Of a stretch of 64,000 nucleotides of DNA, positions 24,550-33,166 are shown piece by piece (positions within the stretch are counted from its first letter, which is position 1; each line of letters begins with the position of its first letter). The notes below the pieces were generated by a model, which had not been told where the DNA came from, did not search any database, and saw only the letters and a program-made list of their open reading frames with translations. The stretch covers positions 2,309,501 to 2,373,500 of the forward strand of contig NZ_ASWH01000001.1 of NCBI RefSeq assembly GCF_000407545.1, read 5' to 3'. The position numbers and the translations under genes were made by a program. This stretch comes from Enterococcus gilvus ATCC BAA-350. Lineage in GTDB: Bacteria > Bacillota > Bacilli > Lactobacillales > Enterococcaceae.

Positions 24550-25530
24550 GTGGCTACTTATGAAGAAATATCTTATAAAATATTGAAAGATAAATATGTA
24601 GAGTCTTGGTTAAAAGAAACAAATTATTCTGACCAGGAAGCATATGAATTTATTCATTATATCGTTGCTAGGTTTTCTGGCATAAAAAGGAATCCAAATT
24701 CATTTTATGTCAAATCTCAGTTACCAAAAGAGTATGTTAGTTTTGATATTGAAACCACAGGTCTAAGTAAAAATGATGAAATAATTCAAATTGCTGCTAT
24801 TCATATGAAAAACGGTAGTATGTTATCCGAGTTCTCTCAGTATGTAAAACCAAAAACTGCTGAGCTATCTGTTCAAATATCTTATATCACTGGAATAACC
24901 AATGAAAATATAAAAGATGCTCCGTACTTTGAAAAGGTACAAAATGACTTTAATTCCTTTATTGGCAATCTTCCTCTAATTGGCCATAATGCAACATCAT
25001 TCGATTTGCCATTTCTAAAAAGACAGGGATTCAATGTTGATTCACAGTTCGCGATTGATACAGTATATCTCGCTCAATCTTGTAAAGAACTCAACATTGA
25101 TAATTGCAAACTAGAAACATTGAAGAATCACTACGCTATCGATGAACTTTCTCACAATGCGCTTTCAGATGCAAAAACAACTGCTAAGGTATACGAGTAC
25201 TTAAGAAAAGGTGATTATGCGCCAAGAAGTAAGCCGAAAACTGCATATCCAAAAATTCTGAAAAATAAGCGCTTCTGCTATACAGGTAACTTTAAAAATT
25301 TTAGTCGTCAATCTTTACAAGAATCGATAGAAAATTATGGCGGCATAGTAACTAAGTCTGTTAGTAAAAAGACAGATTTCCTCGTGACAGGTCAGCAAAT
25401 TGCTAAAAACTTAAAAGATGGCGTTCACAGTAGCAGTGAGATTAAATGTATGGAACTGATGAAAAGTGGTTTCTCTATCGAAATGATTACTGAAGATCAG
25501 TTTATCGCCATGATAAATGAAAAAAATTAA
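24550..25530 (+). CDS. DnaQ-like 3'-5' exonuclease with C-terminal BRCT domain
   Basis: 326 residues. Residues 1-55 are a helical cap. The DEDD exonuclease has YVSFDIETTGLSKNDEIIQI (ExoI, about 59-78), GHNATSFDLPFLKRQ (ExoII) and HNALSDAKTTAKVY (ExoIII). A BRCT domain begins at KRFCYTGNFKNFSRQSLQES. Cellular versions act in proofreading or repair; in a prophage between immunity genes and integrase it is a cargo gene, possibly anti-phage or repair-related. GTG start behind GGAG. Confidence 0.85.
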   Translation: MATYEEISYKILKDKYVESWLKETNYSDQEAYEFIHYIVARFSGIKRNPNSFYVKSQLPKEYVSFDIETTGLSKNDEIIQIAAIHMKNGSMLSEFSQYVKPKTAELSVQISYITGITNENIKDAPYFEKVQNDFNSFIGNLPLIGHNATSFDLPFLKRQGFNVDSQFAIDTVYLAQSCKELNIDNCKLETLKNHYAIDELSHNALSDAKTTAKVYEYLRKGDYAPRSKPKTAYPKILKNKRFCYTGNFKNFSRQSLQESIENYGGIVTKSVSKKTDFLVTGQQIAKNLKDGVHSSSEIKCMELMKSGFSIEMITEDQFIAMINEKN

Positions 25531-25541
25531 GGAGAAGTCAC

Positions 25542-26087
25542 ATGAAAAAGATTACTTCAAAAAATGGATTTACATTTCTATTCGAAGAAATTCCGCACGA
25601 AAGGAGAAACAAATTAGGGATCGCTAATGGAGAGTCTGTATTATTATCCGTCTATGAAAATGATATCTTTATGTTTTCCAACGACATCAATCTTATAAAA
25701 TATGAAAACATTGTTAAAACCGAAAATCCAACTAATCTAGAAATTGAATTCTTCAATATGGTGAAGCAAGAAAAGGAAATTAAATATAGAAAAAGTTTAG
25801 TTGATCAATATGAGATTACTAAGTATGTTCACTTTTTACCTAGAGTGTCTTTTAAACAGGAAACTATCTCAAAAGATAAATTAGAGATTACAGGAACTAT
25901 CCGTTATCTTGAAAGCATTTATGAGAAAGAGGTGCCTATAGTTTCTATAGATGGTTTAGTCCTAACTATTGATAGTAATTCACAATTTAAATTTGACTTG
26001 AGCCCTATACCAAATAAAGGAGACAAAATAAAGTTCACATTTGATTTACCTAAACAACTTATTACTCGCTCATATGAAATAAAATAA
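25542..26087 (+). CDS. Hypothetical cargo protein partner of the exonuclease-BRCT gene
   Basis: 181 residues: MKKITSKNGFTFLFEEIPHE at the start, two beta-rich parts, ITGTIRYLESIYEKEVPIVS in the second. AAGGAGAAG precedes the ATG and the gene follows the exonuclease gene by 11 bp, so the two are probably co-expressed. No family recognised. Confidence 0.65.
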   Translation: MKKITSKNGFTFLFEEIPHERRNKLGIANGESVLLSVYENDIFMFSNDINLIKYENIVKTENPTNLEIEFFNMVKQEKEIKYRKSLVDQYEITKYVHFLPRVSFKQETISKDKLEITGTIRYLESIYEKEVPIVSIDGLVLTIDSNSQFKFDLSPIPNKGDKIKFTFDLPKQLITRSYEIK

Positions 26088-26094
26088 AAAAAAC

Positions 26095-26126
26095 ACGATC
26101 CCACCCCGGACAAGAGTTTGATCGTG
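26095..26126. terminator. Stem-loop after the cargo operon
   Basis: CACGATC at 26095-26101 and GATCGTG at 26120-26126 form a hairpin. The A run lies on its left side, so it would terminate leftward transcripts; on the + strand there is no T run. A second hairpin AACCTATGCAATAGGTT follows at about 26138-26154. Confidence 0.45.
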
Positions 26127-26197
26127 CTGATAACAAAACCTATGCAATAGGTTCTTTCGTGTGCCTATTGTATCAAAGAAAGAGAGTTGATTCAATC

Positions 26198-27457
26198 GTG
26201 GCCAGAAAGAAAAGTATGGAACTAAAAGGATATATCTCAAAGATTGGAAAAGGACTTTACAGGTTACGGGCTTCATTTGGATATAAGTCTAACGGACAGC
26301 CAAAATGGATTGGTAGTGAAAACGTAGAAGCCAGAAATGAACGCGAAGCCTATCGCCTTTTAGAGGATTGGTTGGAACAATTTGAAGGCCTAACATCAGA
26401 GACGTTAGATTTCGCAGATATAACCTTTGAGGATTTTTATTACAAGGTATGGTTGAAAGAAGGCGCTGAAGGGTTATCGCTTGAGCCAAAAACTTTTCAC
26501 AACTACAAGCAAACAATTGAATTAAGATTTCTAACCCCACTTGGTTTACTCAAACTAGTTGATATAAAACCGTTTCAAATAAAGCAGATAATCACTAAGT
26601 CAGTGCGTCTAAAACCAGATGGCACACCCAATCCAGATGGCAAGCCTTTAACTCGTGCAACAAAGCAACGTATGTTGTTTGCGATTAACAATTTATTTCT
26701 TTTAGCTAAAAACGAATATACAATCATCAAAAACAATCCTTGCGATATGATCACTTTGCCGAAAGCGAAAGGGGAAAAGAAAAATGTGGAAGCCCCTTAT
26801 TCTGAAGAAGAAATTGAAAAATTTTTAAAAGCTGCTTTCGGAGAAGAGTTACATCTAAAAACATTGCTTCTCACAGCTTTTGTCACTGGTGCGCGTGAAG
26901 GCGAATTAGCAGGTTTAGAAGAAAAAGATATTGACTTTGAAGACTTAACAATACGATTTCATCAACGCGTATCCGAGATAGATGGCAAATCTGTGGTATT
27001 GCGCCCTGGACTCAAAAACGACGATGAAGAAAAGATCGTTACGATTCCTCAATTCTTAGCTGACTTATTGAAGGAGCTTATTGCACGAAATAAAAAGTCT
27101 CGCTGGAAATTAGGCGTTAAAAAGCCCAAACACTATTTTATCTTTGATAATGTTTTAGACGGAACAACACTTCCGAGACCTAGTTATATGTATAAGAAAT
27201 TTAAACGTTTCACCAAACGCCACAGTTTGCGCCATATTCGATTCCATGACATTCGGCATACATCAGCCACCTATTGGCTTAACGACCCAGAGATGACCAC
27301 TACTGAGGTTCAGCACCGTCTAGGACATCGTAGTCAATCAACGACAACCAATATCTATGGGCATGTCCTGAAAAAGAAAAAAGACCGTGCAACTGAAATG
27401 ATGGAAGGTTTGAAAGATCAAATTGAATCGAAGGAATCCTTACCCAAAATAAATTAA
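26198..27457 (+). CDS. int: Tyrosine integrase
   Basis: About 419 residues. N-terminal AP2-like arm-binding part (KGLYRLRASFGYKSNGQPKW), SAM-like core-binding domain, and the catalytic domain with TGAREGELAGLEEKDI (Arg), FHDIRHTSATYW (His-x-x-Arg) and RLGHRSQSTTTNIYGHV (His, Tyr). The GTG at 26198 is the likely start; the longer ORF from 26159 includes the hairpin region. The gene sits next to the attR site. Confidence 0.93.
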   Translation: MARKKSMELKGYISKIGKGLYRLRASFGYKSNGQPKWIGSENVEARNEREAYRLLEDWLEQFEGLTSETLDFADITFEDFYYKVWLKEGAEGLSLEPKTFHNYKQTIELRFLTPLGLLKLVDIKPFQIKQIITKSVRLKPDGTPNPDGKPLTRATKQRMLFAINNLFLLAKNEYTIIKNNPCDMITLPKAKGEKKNVEAPYSEEEIEKFLKAAFGEELHLKTLLLTAFVTGAREGELAGLEEKDIDFEDLTIRFHQRVSEIDGKSVVLRPGLKNDDEEKIVTIPQFLADLLKELIARNKKSRWKLGVKKPKHYFIFDNVLDGTTLPRPSYMYKKFKRFTKRHSLRHIRFHDIRHTSATYWLNDPEMTTTEVQHRLGHRSQSTTTNIYGHVLKKKKDRATEMMEGLKDQIESKESLPKIN

Positions 27458-27606
27458 AATAACAAAAACCGTTTTCCGTTTTATACAAATTCTGGGTAAG
27501 GTTTTGGGTAATTATGTACGATTAACGGTGTTTTTATGCGATTATAATTTTACAAAAACCGCCGTACAACGCCGCGGAACGCCGTTAAAACAACATAAAA
27601 ATCAGG
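27458..27606. promoter_or_regulatory. Int arm-type site region between int and attR
   Basis: Direct repeats occur here: ACAAAAACCG at about 27463 and 27551, GGGTAAGG/GGGTAATT at about 27494-27512, and CGCCG three times between 27560 and 27585. Repeats of this sort between int and the crossover site are usual arm-type integrase sites. No gene is seen. Confidence 0.45.
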
Positions 27607-27648
27607 CTCTTAATCAGCGGGTCGCGGGTTCGAGCCCCTCACGGCCCA
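27607..27648 (+). other. attR: 3' part of tRNA-Lys(CTT)
   Basis: The sequence holds the anticodon loop CTCTTAA (anticodon CTT, 27609-27611), the 3' anticodon strand, variable loop, T arm GGTTCGAGCC and the acceptor strand ACGGCCC with discriminator A. The 5' half is absent: the upstream TCAGG cannot pair with TCAGC. So this is the tRNA fragment left by integration, and the intact gene should stand at the other prophage end, outside the window. Confidence 0.88.
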
Positions 27649-27665
27649 TTGGGTGCCAAACCCAC

Positions 27666-27730
27666 GCCACATAAGCGTTTTTGGCTACTTCGGTAGTTTA
27701 GAAAAAGATGCTTGATGTGGCACTTTTTTA
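27666..27730 (+). terminator. Terminator, probably of the tRNA transcript
   Basis: GCCACATAAGC at 27666-27676 pairs with GCTTGATGTGGC at 27710-27721 (one bulge), with inner TTTTT/AAAAA and CTAC-TTCG-GTAG pairing, and is followed by ACTTTTTTA. It is host sequence immediately downstream of the tRNA-Lys site. Confidence 0.75.
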
Positions 27731-27760
27731 TTTTACAGATGCCTTACTAGGAAAGCAATT

Positions 27761-27813
27761 TAAAATCGCCCCGAAAAGTTATACGAAAACTAACTTTTTG
27801 AGGGCGATTTTTC
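27761..27813. terminator. Bidirectional terminator
   Basis: AAAATCGCCC and AAAAGTTA pair with TAACTTTTT and GGGCGATTTTT around a short loop. It stands at the 3' end of the leftward surface protein gene. Confidence 0.82.
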
Positions 27814-27831
27814 TATTTATCGATTCATTTT

Positions 27832-30483
27832 TTATTTTAGAAAGAAACGATTTCTTTTATCCAGCTCTGCCAATCCTAAGGTTATTAGAAGACCCATTAG
27901 CGTTACTCCCAAAAGAGCTAGTGCAGGATCATCAGAAAATCCTGTTTGAGGAAATACTGAACTTGATTTAGTAGTTGTAGGCGTTAATTGACTTTTCTTC
28001 TTTTCACTAACTTGAATTTTTAACGATTTAAGAGTGCTTGCGTTTGATTGCCCCATAACTCCCTGCTTTGATGCATTTCCAATAAAAGCAGCTCCGCTTG
28101 TTGCATCCGCGGATTTGCCCTTAACAGAGTCCAATTCTTCATTAAGAGCAAGATGATTTTTAAGTTTGTTTAATTTTTCTTTTGTTTCTTCCAGTTTTAC
28201 CTTTGCTGCGTCTGCTTTAGCTTGTAAGGCGTGATACGTCGCCGCATCAGTCTCAGCAGTTTTTTTGGCACTTTCCAGTTTCTTAACAGCAGATGCATAC
28301 GCAGATTCTGCTTTTTCCAGATCAGAAAGGGCCGCAGATAATGCTTCAGAAGCTTGTTTCAATGATGCCACTTCGGCTTTCTTTTGCTCTACTAGTCGTT
28401 CGCCGCTCTCCAATGCCTTTTTATCATCAGCTAGTTTTTCTTTGGCAGCGGTCAAAGCTACTTGCGCGGCGCTCAACTTAGCATTCACTGTGTCTAATTG
28501 TTTTTTGGCTTCTTCCAGTATTGTCACTTTCAAATCTTTTTCTTGTTTTGCTGCTTCGAGTGCTTCTTGTGCAGCATCTAGTGCTTTCTGTTTCGTTTCT
28601 GCATCTGAATTAAATTTATCAACGACTCCTTGAGCTGCATTCACTTTTTCCGTAGCCGTTTCAACAGCTTTTGTTGCTGCTGCCAGCTGCTTCTTCGCCT
28701 CTTGATTATCCGTCGTCGCTTTTTCTAATCCAGCTTTTGCTGCTTCAAGTTTCTGGTTTGCTTCGTCAGCTTTTTTACGCGCACTTTCTAATCCTTCCCC
28801 GGCAATCTTTGCATCTTCTTTTCGATCGGCCAGCTCCTGCGTCAATTTGTTGATTTTTTCTTGCGCTTTCGCATCGTCTATTTCAGGGATATCAATCGAT
28901 TTAGTATCAAATTTACTCGCATCTTTAATGTAGTAGCTGCGCGGGACAAATTCAAAATGAGTAGAAAATGATGGTCTGCTTGCTTTGGAGAAGGATACAC
29001 CAAAATAGCATTCATCTGTAGAACTCCCATACATGAGACCCGTGATACTAAATGCATGGCCCCAGTTGCTACCACTGTCACCGTACAAAAAGCCCAACAT
29101 AGCATTATAGATCAAGCTCTTCAAGTCATTCTTGCTAAGATTCCAAGAACTGTCTGGTTTCATTGAACTAGAACTATATGAATATAAATTTTCGTAGAGG
29201 TTTCCACCTGGGTGTTCTAGTAATCCATTGTTTCTCGCTGCCTGATTGATAGCATCGTTATAATGTCCGTTGAAGCCGCTCCAATTATCCGCTTCATAGG
29301 CTTTAGCAATTTCGTCAGTAAATTTGATCGATCCTAAAGAAACAGTCACATCCTTCATGCCAAACATCTGACGAACAGAATTGATCAAACGAGCTGCGTA
29401 AATCGATAATTCTTCTATGAGAGCCGTTGTCATATCCGTCTGACCATTGATCATGATAGCTTTATCGGCTTCATTTGACTGGAATTTTGCATTTGCTGCC
29501 AAGGCTGCAGCATCAGCAGCTAAAAGTTGCTTTTTATTCGCTTCGCTGCGATCCGCCTCGTAGGCTTTCAGCGCATTTACATATTCCTGCGTCACCACGA
29601 TCTTGTTTAACCCGTCTTTTGCCTCTGAATTCGCCCTATCCAAATCATTTTGTGTTTTTTTGACCGCTTCATCCGCCTCTTGCTTCTTTTTACTTGCAGC
29701 ATCAACGTCGCTAGCGGCATCCGTTGCTTCACCTTCAGCAACATTCTTGGCTGTTTGCGCACTTCCTTCTGTTGCCGCAGCTGTTTCAGAATCTGTTTTA
29801 GCAGCTTCCTCAGTTTTTTTAGCAGCCTCTAGTTCTTCCTTCGCCTTTTCTAGATTGTCGTTTGCTTCGGTGGCGCCTTCCCCTTCAACAATACTTTGCG
29901 CATCCTTTACTGCTTGTTGCTTCTCATCGATTTTTTCTTGGGAGTTATCGACGTCCGTTTTCGCGTTTTCAACAACTTTTTGTGCAGCATCCGCTTCCCC
30001 TTGAGTCTCCTCTACCTTTGATCCCGCAGCATCAATTGCTTTTTCATCTTCCTTGATTGCTTCCTTGATACCCTCATTTGCTTTTTCCTGCTCCGACACA
30101 TCCTTTTGTGCTTGCTCAATCTTTTCGGATGTTGCTCCTTCTGCCGCTTTTTCAGCTTCAGACACGACCTCTTGTGCTACGTCTACAGCTTCTTTTGCAG
30201 TGTTTGCCTCCTCCTGTGCTTTGCTTGCAGCAGCTTGTGAGGTCTCGTATGCCTCCTCCTTGGCAGTAGTTGCTTCTGCCTGAGTAGCAGATGCTGTCTC
30301 TTGTGCCTTAGTAACTTCTGATTGAACTGCTGCTATCGTCGCTTTGGAGTCCTCAGCCGTTGCTGTCGGCGCTTGTGCTGCGTCACCACTCGCATCTGCA
30401 CGCGCTTCCGTGGAATGAGAGAACCCAATCCCTGCCATTGTTGCGAGAGTTGCTGAAAATAAAGCAATCTTTTGTTTCTTCAT
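27832..30483 (-). CDS. SEC10/PgrA-like cell-wall-anchored surface protein
   Basis: 883 residues. Signal peptide at residues 1-30 (MKKQKIALFSATLATMAGIG, cut near ARADA), then an Ala/Glu/Lys coiled coil of about 280 residues, a globular domain (about 300-540: AARLINSVRQMFGMKDVTVS, NGHYNDAINQAARNNG, NWGHAFSITG), a second coiled coil, and the sorting signal FPQTG followed by a hydrophobic stretch and KRNRFFLK. This is the layout of Enterococcus SEC10/PgrA surface exclusion proteins. Those on pheromone plasmids block mating; this chromosomal copy may have another role. A terminator follows and a cre-like site precedes. Confidence 0.88.
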   Translation of the reverse strand: MKKQKIALFSATLATMAGIGFSHSTEARADASGDAAQAPTATAEDSKATIAAVQSEVTKAQETASATQAEATTAKEEAYETSQAAASKAQEEANTAKEAVDVAQEVVSEAEKAAEGATSEKIEQAQKDVSEQEKANEGIKEAIKEDEKAIDAAGSKVEETQGEADAAQKVVENAKTDVDNSQEKIDEKQQAVKDAQSIVEGEGATEANDNLEKAKEELEAAKKTEEAAKTDSETAAATEGSAQTAKNVAEGEATDAASDVDAASKKKQEADEAVKKTQNDLDRANSEAKDGLNKIVVTQEYVNALKAYEADRSEANKKQLLAADAAALAANAKFQSNEADKAIMINGQTDMTTALIEELSIYAARLINSVRQMFGMKDVTVSLGSIKFTDEIAKAYEADNWSGFNGHYNDAINQAARNNGLLEHPGGNLYENLYSYSSSSMKPDSSWNLSKNDLKSLIYNAMLGFLYGDSGSNWGHAFSITGLMYGSSTDECYFGVSFSKASRPSFSTHFEFVPRSYYIKDASKFDTKSIDIPEIDDAKAQEKINKLTQELADRKEDAKIAGEGLESARKKADEANQKLEAAKAGLEKATTDNQEAKKQLAAATKAVETATEKVNAAQGVVDKFNSDAETKQKALDAAQEALEAAKQEKDLKVTILEEAKKQLDTVNAKLSAAQVALTAAKEKLADDKKALESGERLVEQKKAEVASLKQASEALSAALSDLEKAESAYASAVKKLESAKKTAETDAATYHALQAKADAAKVKLEETKEKLNKLKNHLALNEELDSVKGKSADATSGAAFIGNASKQGVMGQSNASTLKSLKIQVSEKKKSQLTPTTTKSSSVFPQTGFSDDPALALLGVTLMGLLITLGLAELDKRNRFFLK

Positions 30484-30550
30484 TTTTAATTCCCACCTTC
30501 ATTTTTTCTTGTCTTCCTTGTTAAAACCAACTGACTTTATACCCCGATCA

Positions 30551-30564
30551 TAAAAACGCTTTCA
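30551..30564 (-). promoter_or_regulatory. cre-like CcpA site upstream of surface protein gene
   Basis: Read leftward: TGAAAGCGTTTTTA, 13 of 14 positions of the cre consensus TGWAANCGNTNWCA. It lies about 70 bp before the ATG at 30483, a position fitting carbon control of the gene. Confidence 0.5.
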
Positions 30565-30882
30565 TTAAAGGCAAACATTTCCTTAAAAAGGAACCACAGA
30601 GTCATTTCTGCAAAAATAATAGCCATTCGCATTATTTGTCATTTTACCATATTTCCAATTAGTGCAATAATTCTTTTTTTATATGATTCGTATTGGTATT
30701 AAAATTATATTTATAATAGATAAAGAGCATCTGGATAACTGATTTATAAAGTACCAAGCTGCCAATTTTTAAAAAAAACTAATAATTTATCTTTTAATTT
30801 CTATTTTGTAATGGAAGGAATGTACGTGTGGTCATCCAATGAACATCTTGGAGCATCATCAAAAAAAATTTTCAACAACAAC

Positions 30883-30910
30883 TTTACAAAAATATTTCTT
30901 ATGTTACAAT
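30883..30910 (+). promoter_or_regulatory. Promoter of the YPKTG surface protein gene
   Basis: TTTACA at 30883-30888, 16 bases, TACAAT at 30905-30910, about 34 bp before the likely GTG start. Confidence 0.65.
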
Positions 30911-30943
30911 TGTGTTACAGAAAAAGTTTAAGGAGTGATTCGT

Positions 30944-32110
30944 GTGAAAAAAATGGTTGTTTTTAGTTTGTTGGTTCTGAATTTCCCAATGGTCGCATTT
31001 GCTGATACTTCCGAAAGTCTCTCTGAAAAAACCGTAAACTCTAGTCAAGAACAATTTGTTGAGAGCGCTTCTCTTTCTGAGGAATCAGGAACAGATCCTG
31101 TTCTTTCCGTTGACCCTAAAGAGAATCCTGCCGCTTCTACAGAAAAAACAGTTGAACGTTCCACTAGCAAAATTGAAGCTACTATCGGCAGCAGTGAACA
31201 TTCAGTAAATGAAGAAACAATAGATCATCCAACAACTGAAACAACCGTTGTAGAAAAACGATACGCTGAGGAACCTGCCGTTTCGGATAAAATAGAAAAG
31301 GCGACTAGTGCTGTAGTCCCACAAGCTAGTGCAGCGGTCATAGAAAAGGCGGTAGAATCCCCTTCTGATTTAGAAGAAAAGTTGAACAAAGAATGGACAG
31401 CAGAGAAAATTCGTGAGAACTTAACCGGATCAGATTATGGGATAACTCAGAATGAACTTAAAGGATATTCGGACGAAGAGCTCACAAATGCCTTCAAACT
31501 TTTCAACCGTTATAACTTTGACCTTACAGGCATGGATTTAGGAAGCTACGTTCACGTTTTACGTATGGTTTATAAGGAACATGCGGTGAGTTGGAACGAG
31601 GTCGAACAGGCTTTGGCTTTCAATCCTAATAACTACACTACCACTGCTGAGCTAGCGCAAAACATTGATCAGCTGCAAGCCTATCTGAAGATTCTTTATT
31701 CGAACAAGGAAGGCTTTGTGCCTTTACGTTCTTTCACAAATGAAGAAATGCTTCATATTTTGAATCATCTTAGTGGTGCTGAAGACAAATTAAGTTACGC
31801 CAATGGATTATTCTCAGGACTTGTCCATTGGTTATATTCCTCGCAAGAAGGAAATGGACCTATCGATAATGGACCAAAGCCTGTTCCGTTGATTCAAACC
31901 ATGGAGAAACCTGCGAGTCCAATTGTGTTAAAGGATGCTGCTCCTCAAAACAATTCAAACACTACTGAGAACAGACTCCTTACCGAGGCAAATGGGCAGA
32001 AAGAATACCCTAAGACGGGGGAAAAACAGCCTGTCATTTTCACCCTCATAGGGATGATTATGACTCTATTCGCAGGAAGCATCCTATTAAGAAGACGGCT
32101 ACGCGTTTAA
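30944..32110 (+). CDS. Sortase-anchored surface protein, YPKTG motif
   Basis: About 388 residues. Signal peptide (KKMVVFSLLVLNFPMVAFAD), then a Ser/Glu/Thr-rich disordered stretch of about 110 residues, a folded helical region (about 140-300, with NGL-SGLVHWLYSSQEG near its end), and the sorting signal EYPKTGEK, hydrophobic segment and RRRLRV. The LPXTG position reads YPKTG. The start is GTG 30944, eight bases after AAGGAG; an earlier GTG at 30935 overlaps the ribosome site. Adhesion is possible but not shown; I know no named family. Confidence 0.78.
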   Translation: MKKMVVFSLLVLNFPMVAFADTSESLSEKTVNSSQEQFVESASLSEESGTDPVLSVDPKENPAASTEKTVERSTSKIEATIGSSEHSVNEETIDHPTTETTVVEKRYAEEPAVSDKIEKATSAVVPQASAAVIEKAVESPSDLEEKLNKEWTAEKIRENLTGSDYGITQNELKGYSDEELTNAFKLFNRYNFDLTGMDLGSYVHVLRMVYKEHAVSWNEVEQALAFNPNNYTTTAELAQNIDQLQAYLKILYSNKEGFVPLRSFTNEEMLHILNHLSGAEDKLSYANGLFSGLVHWLYSSQEGNGPIDNGPKPVPLIQTMEKPASPIVLKDAAPQNNSNTTENRLLTEANGQKEYPKTGEKQPVIFTLIGMIMTLFAGSILLRRRLRV

Positions 32111-32131
32111 CCTAGATTTCTCTCTCATCAC

Positions 32132-32174
32132 AAAAGGAGCCAAAACAGATAAATGTCTGTTTCGGCTCCTTTTC
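32132..32174. terminator. Bidirectional terminator
   Basis: AAAAGGAGCC-AAACAGA pairs with TGTCTGTTT-CGGCTCCTTTT around TAAA. It separates the convergent surface protein gene and oppF. Confidence 0.9.
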
Positions 32175-32185
32175 ATTGGGCACTT

Positions 32186-33139
32186 TTAAACTGCCAAGGC
32201 TTTTTCATTTTTTAAATGCTGCAATTTCTTTTTATAATAGGCCACTTCGTCTTCAGAAGAATAGATAAAATGACCTGGCGCAATCTCACGCAATGAACGC
32301 GCCTTGCCGTCGTGAGGTTCCGTTTGATATTTGATTCGACGACGTTGACGTTCATGATCGGGATCAGGCATCGGAATTGCAGAAAGCAAACTTTCCGTAT
32401 ACGGATGAACCCCATAGTGATAGATTTCGTCACTGCTGCCGACTTCTAACAAATGGCCATTATTCATCACGCCGATACGGTCACTGATGTGCTTCACCAT
32501 TGAGAGGTCATGGGCAATGAACAAGTAGGTCAAGTTGTGCTCATTTTGCAAGTCTTGCAACAGATTTACTACCTGTGCCTGGATCGATACATCCAAAGCC
32601 GATATTGGTTCATCACAGATAATGAAGCGTGGACGTACTGCCAATGCGCGTGCTATCCCGATACGCTGACGTTGCCCGCCTGAGAATTCATGTGGATAGC
32701 GAGTCCCATGACTAGGGTTCAACCCAACCGTCTCAAGCAAATCATTGACGATCTTGTCTCGGTCTTTCGGAGTTTTAGCAAGTCCGTTCACATCAATGCC
32801 TTCCGCGATGATATCTTTGACCTTCATCCGCGGATTTAGCGACGCATATGGGTCTTGAAAAATCATTTGGACATCGCGACGAAATTTTGTCAGCTCTGCC
32901 TTTCCATGAATTTTCGATACATCCTTGCCATCAAAAAGGATTTCTCCGTCCGTTTTTTGATTTAGGCGAATAATTGTCCGTCCTGTAGTAGATTTTCCAC
33001 TACCAGACTCCCCTACCAATCCGAACGTCTCTCCCTCATTGATGTAAAAGCTCACATCATTGACAGCACGGACTTCATTTTTAGTGCCCGTGTTAAAATA
33101 TTGTTTCAAATTATTTACTTCTAATAATCGTTTTTCCAT
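32186..33139 (-). CDS. oppF: Oligopeptide ABC transporter ATPase OppF
   Basis: 317 residues. Walker [14 protein letters not shown] (about 42-54), signature [15 protein letters not shown], Walker B FIICDEPISALD and H-loop IAHD, followed by the oligopeptide-specific C-terminal region with HPYTESLLSAIP. OppD and OppF power peptide import through OppBC. Last gene of oppBCDF; GGAGGATAAAG precedes the ATG. Confidence 0.93.
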   Translation of the reverse strand: MEKRLLEVNNLKQYFNTGTKNEVRAVNDVSFYINEGETFGLVGESGSGKSTTGRTIIRLNQKTDGEILFDGKDVSKIHGKAELTKFRRDVQMIFQDPYASLNPRMKVKDIIAEGIDVNGLAKTPKDRDKIVNDLLETVGLNPSHGTRYPHEFSGGQRQRIGIARALAVRPRFIICDEPISALDVSIQAQVVNLLQDLQNEHNLTYLFIAHDLSMVKHISDRIGVMNNGHLLEVGSSDEIYHYGVHPYTESLLSAIPMPDPDHERQRRRIKYQTEPHDGKARSLREIAPGHFIYSSEDEVAYYKKKLQHLKNEKALAV

Positions 33140-33166
33140 CTTTATCCTCCGTTTTTATCGCTACAC

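Larger units (their letters stand above)
1..27648. mobile_element. Integrated siphovirus-type prophage (partial, right part)
   Basis: The gene order is that of a temperate siphophage: integrase, immunity pair, replication and recombination genes, late regulator, packaging, capsid and tail genes. The right boundary is a 3' fragment of tRNA-Lys (27607-27648) next to the integrase. The left boundary is beyond the window, because the tape measure gene runs off the edge and the lysis genes are missing. No capsid, terminase or integrase gene is visibly broken, so the element may still be functional. Confidence 0.96.
30484..30943. other. A/T-rich intergenic region between two surface protein genes
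   Basis: About 450 bp between divergent genes. It contains the cre-like site and promoter listed separately. The middle part (30600-30860) shows no convincing ORF, RNA or hairpin. Confidence 0.6.

Noticed and set aside
27601..27648. Complete tRNA-Lys gene
   Set aside because: The 5' half is not present and upstream bases do not pair with the anticodon stem.
28265..30283. Several + strand ORFs rich in Ser, Leu and Ala
   Set aside because: They are shadows of the repetitive coiled-coil gene on the minus strand; no ribosome sites or domains.
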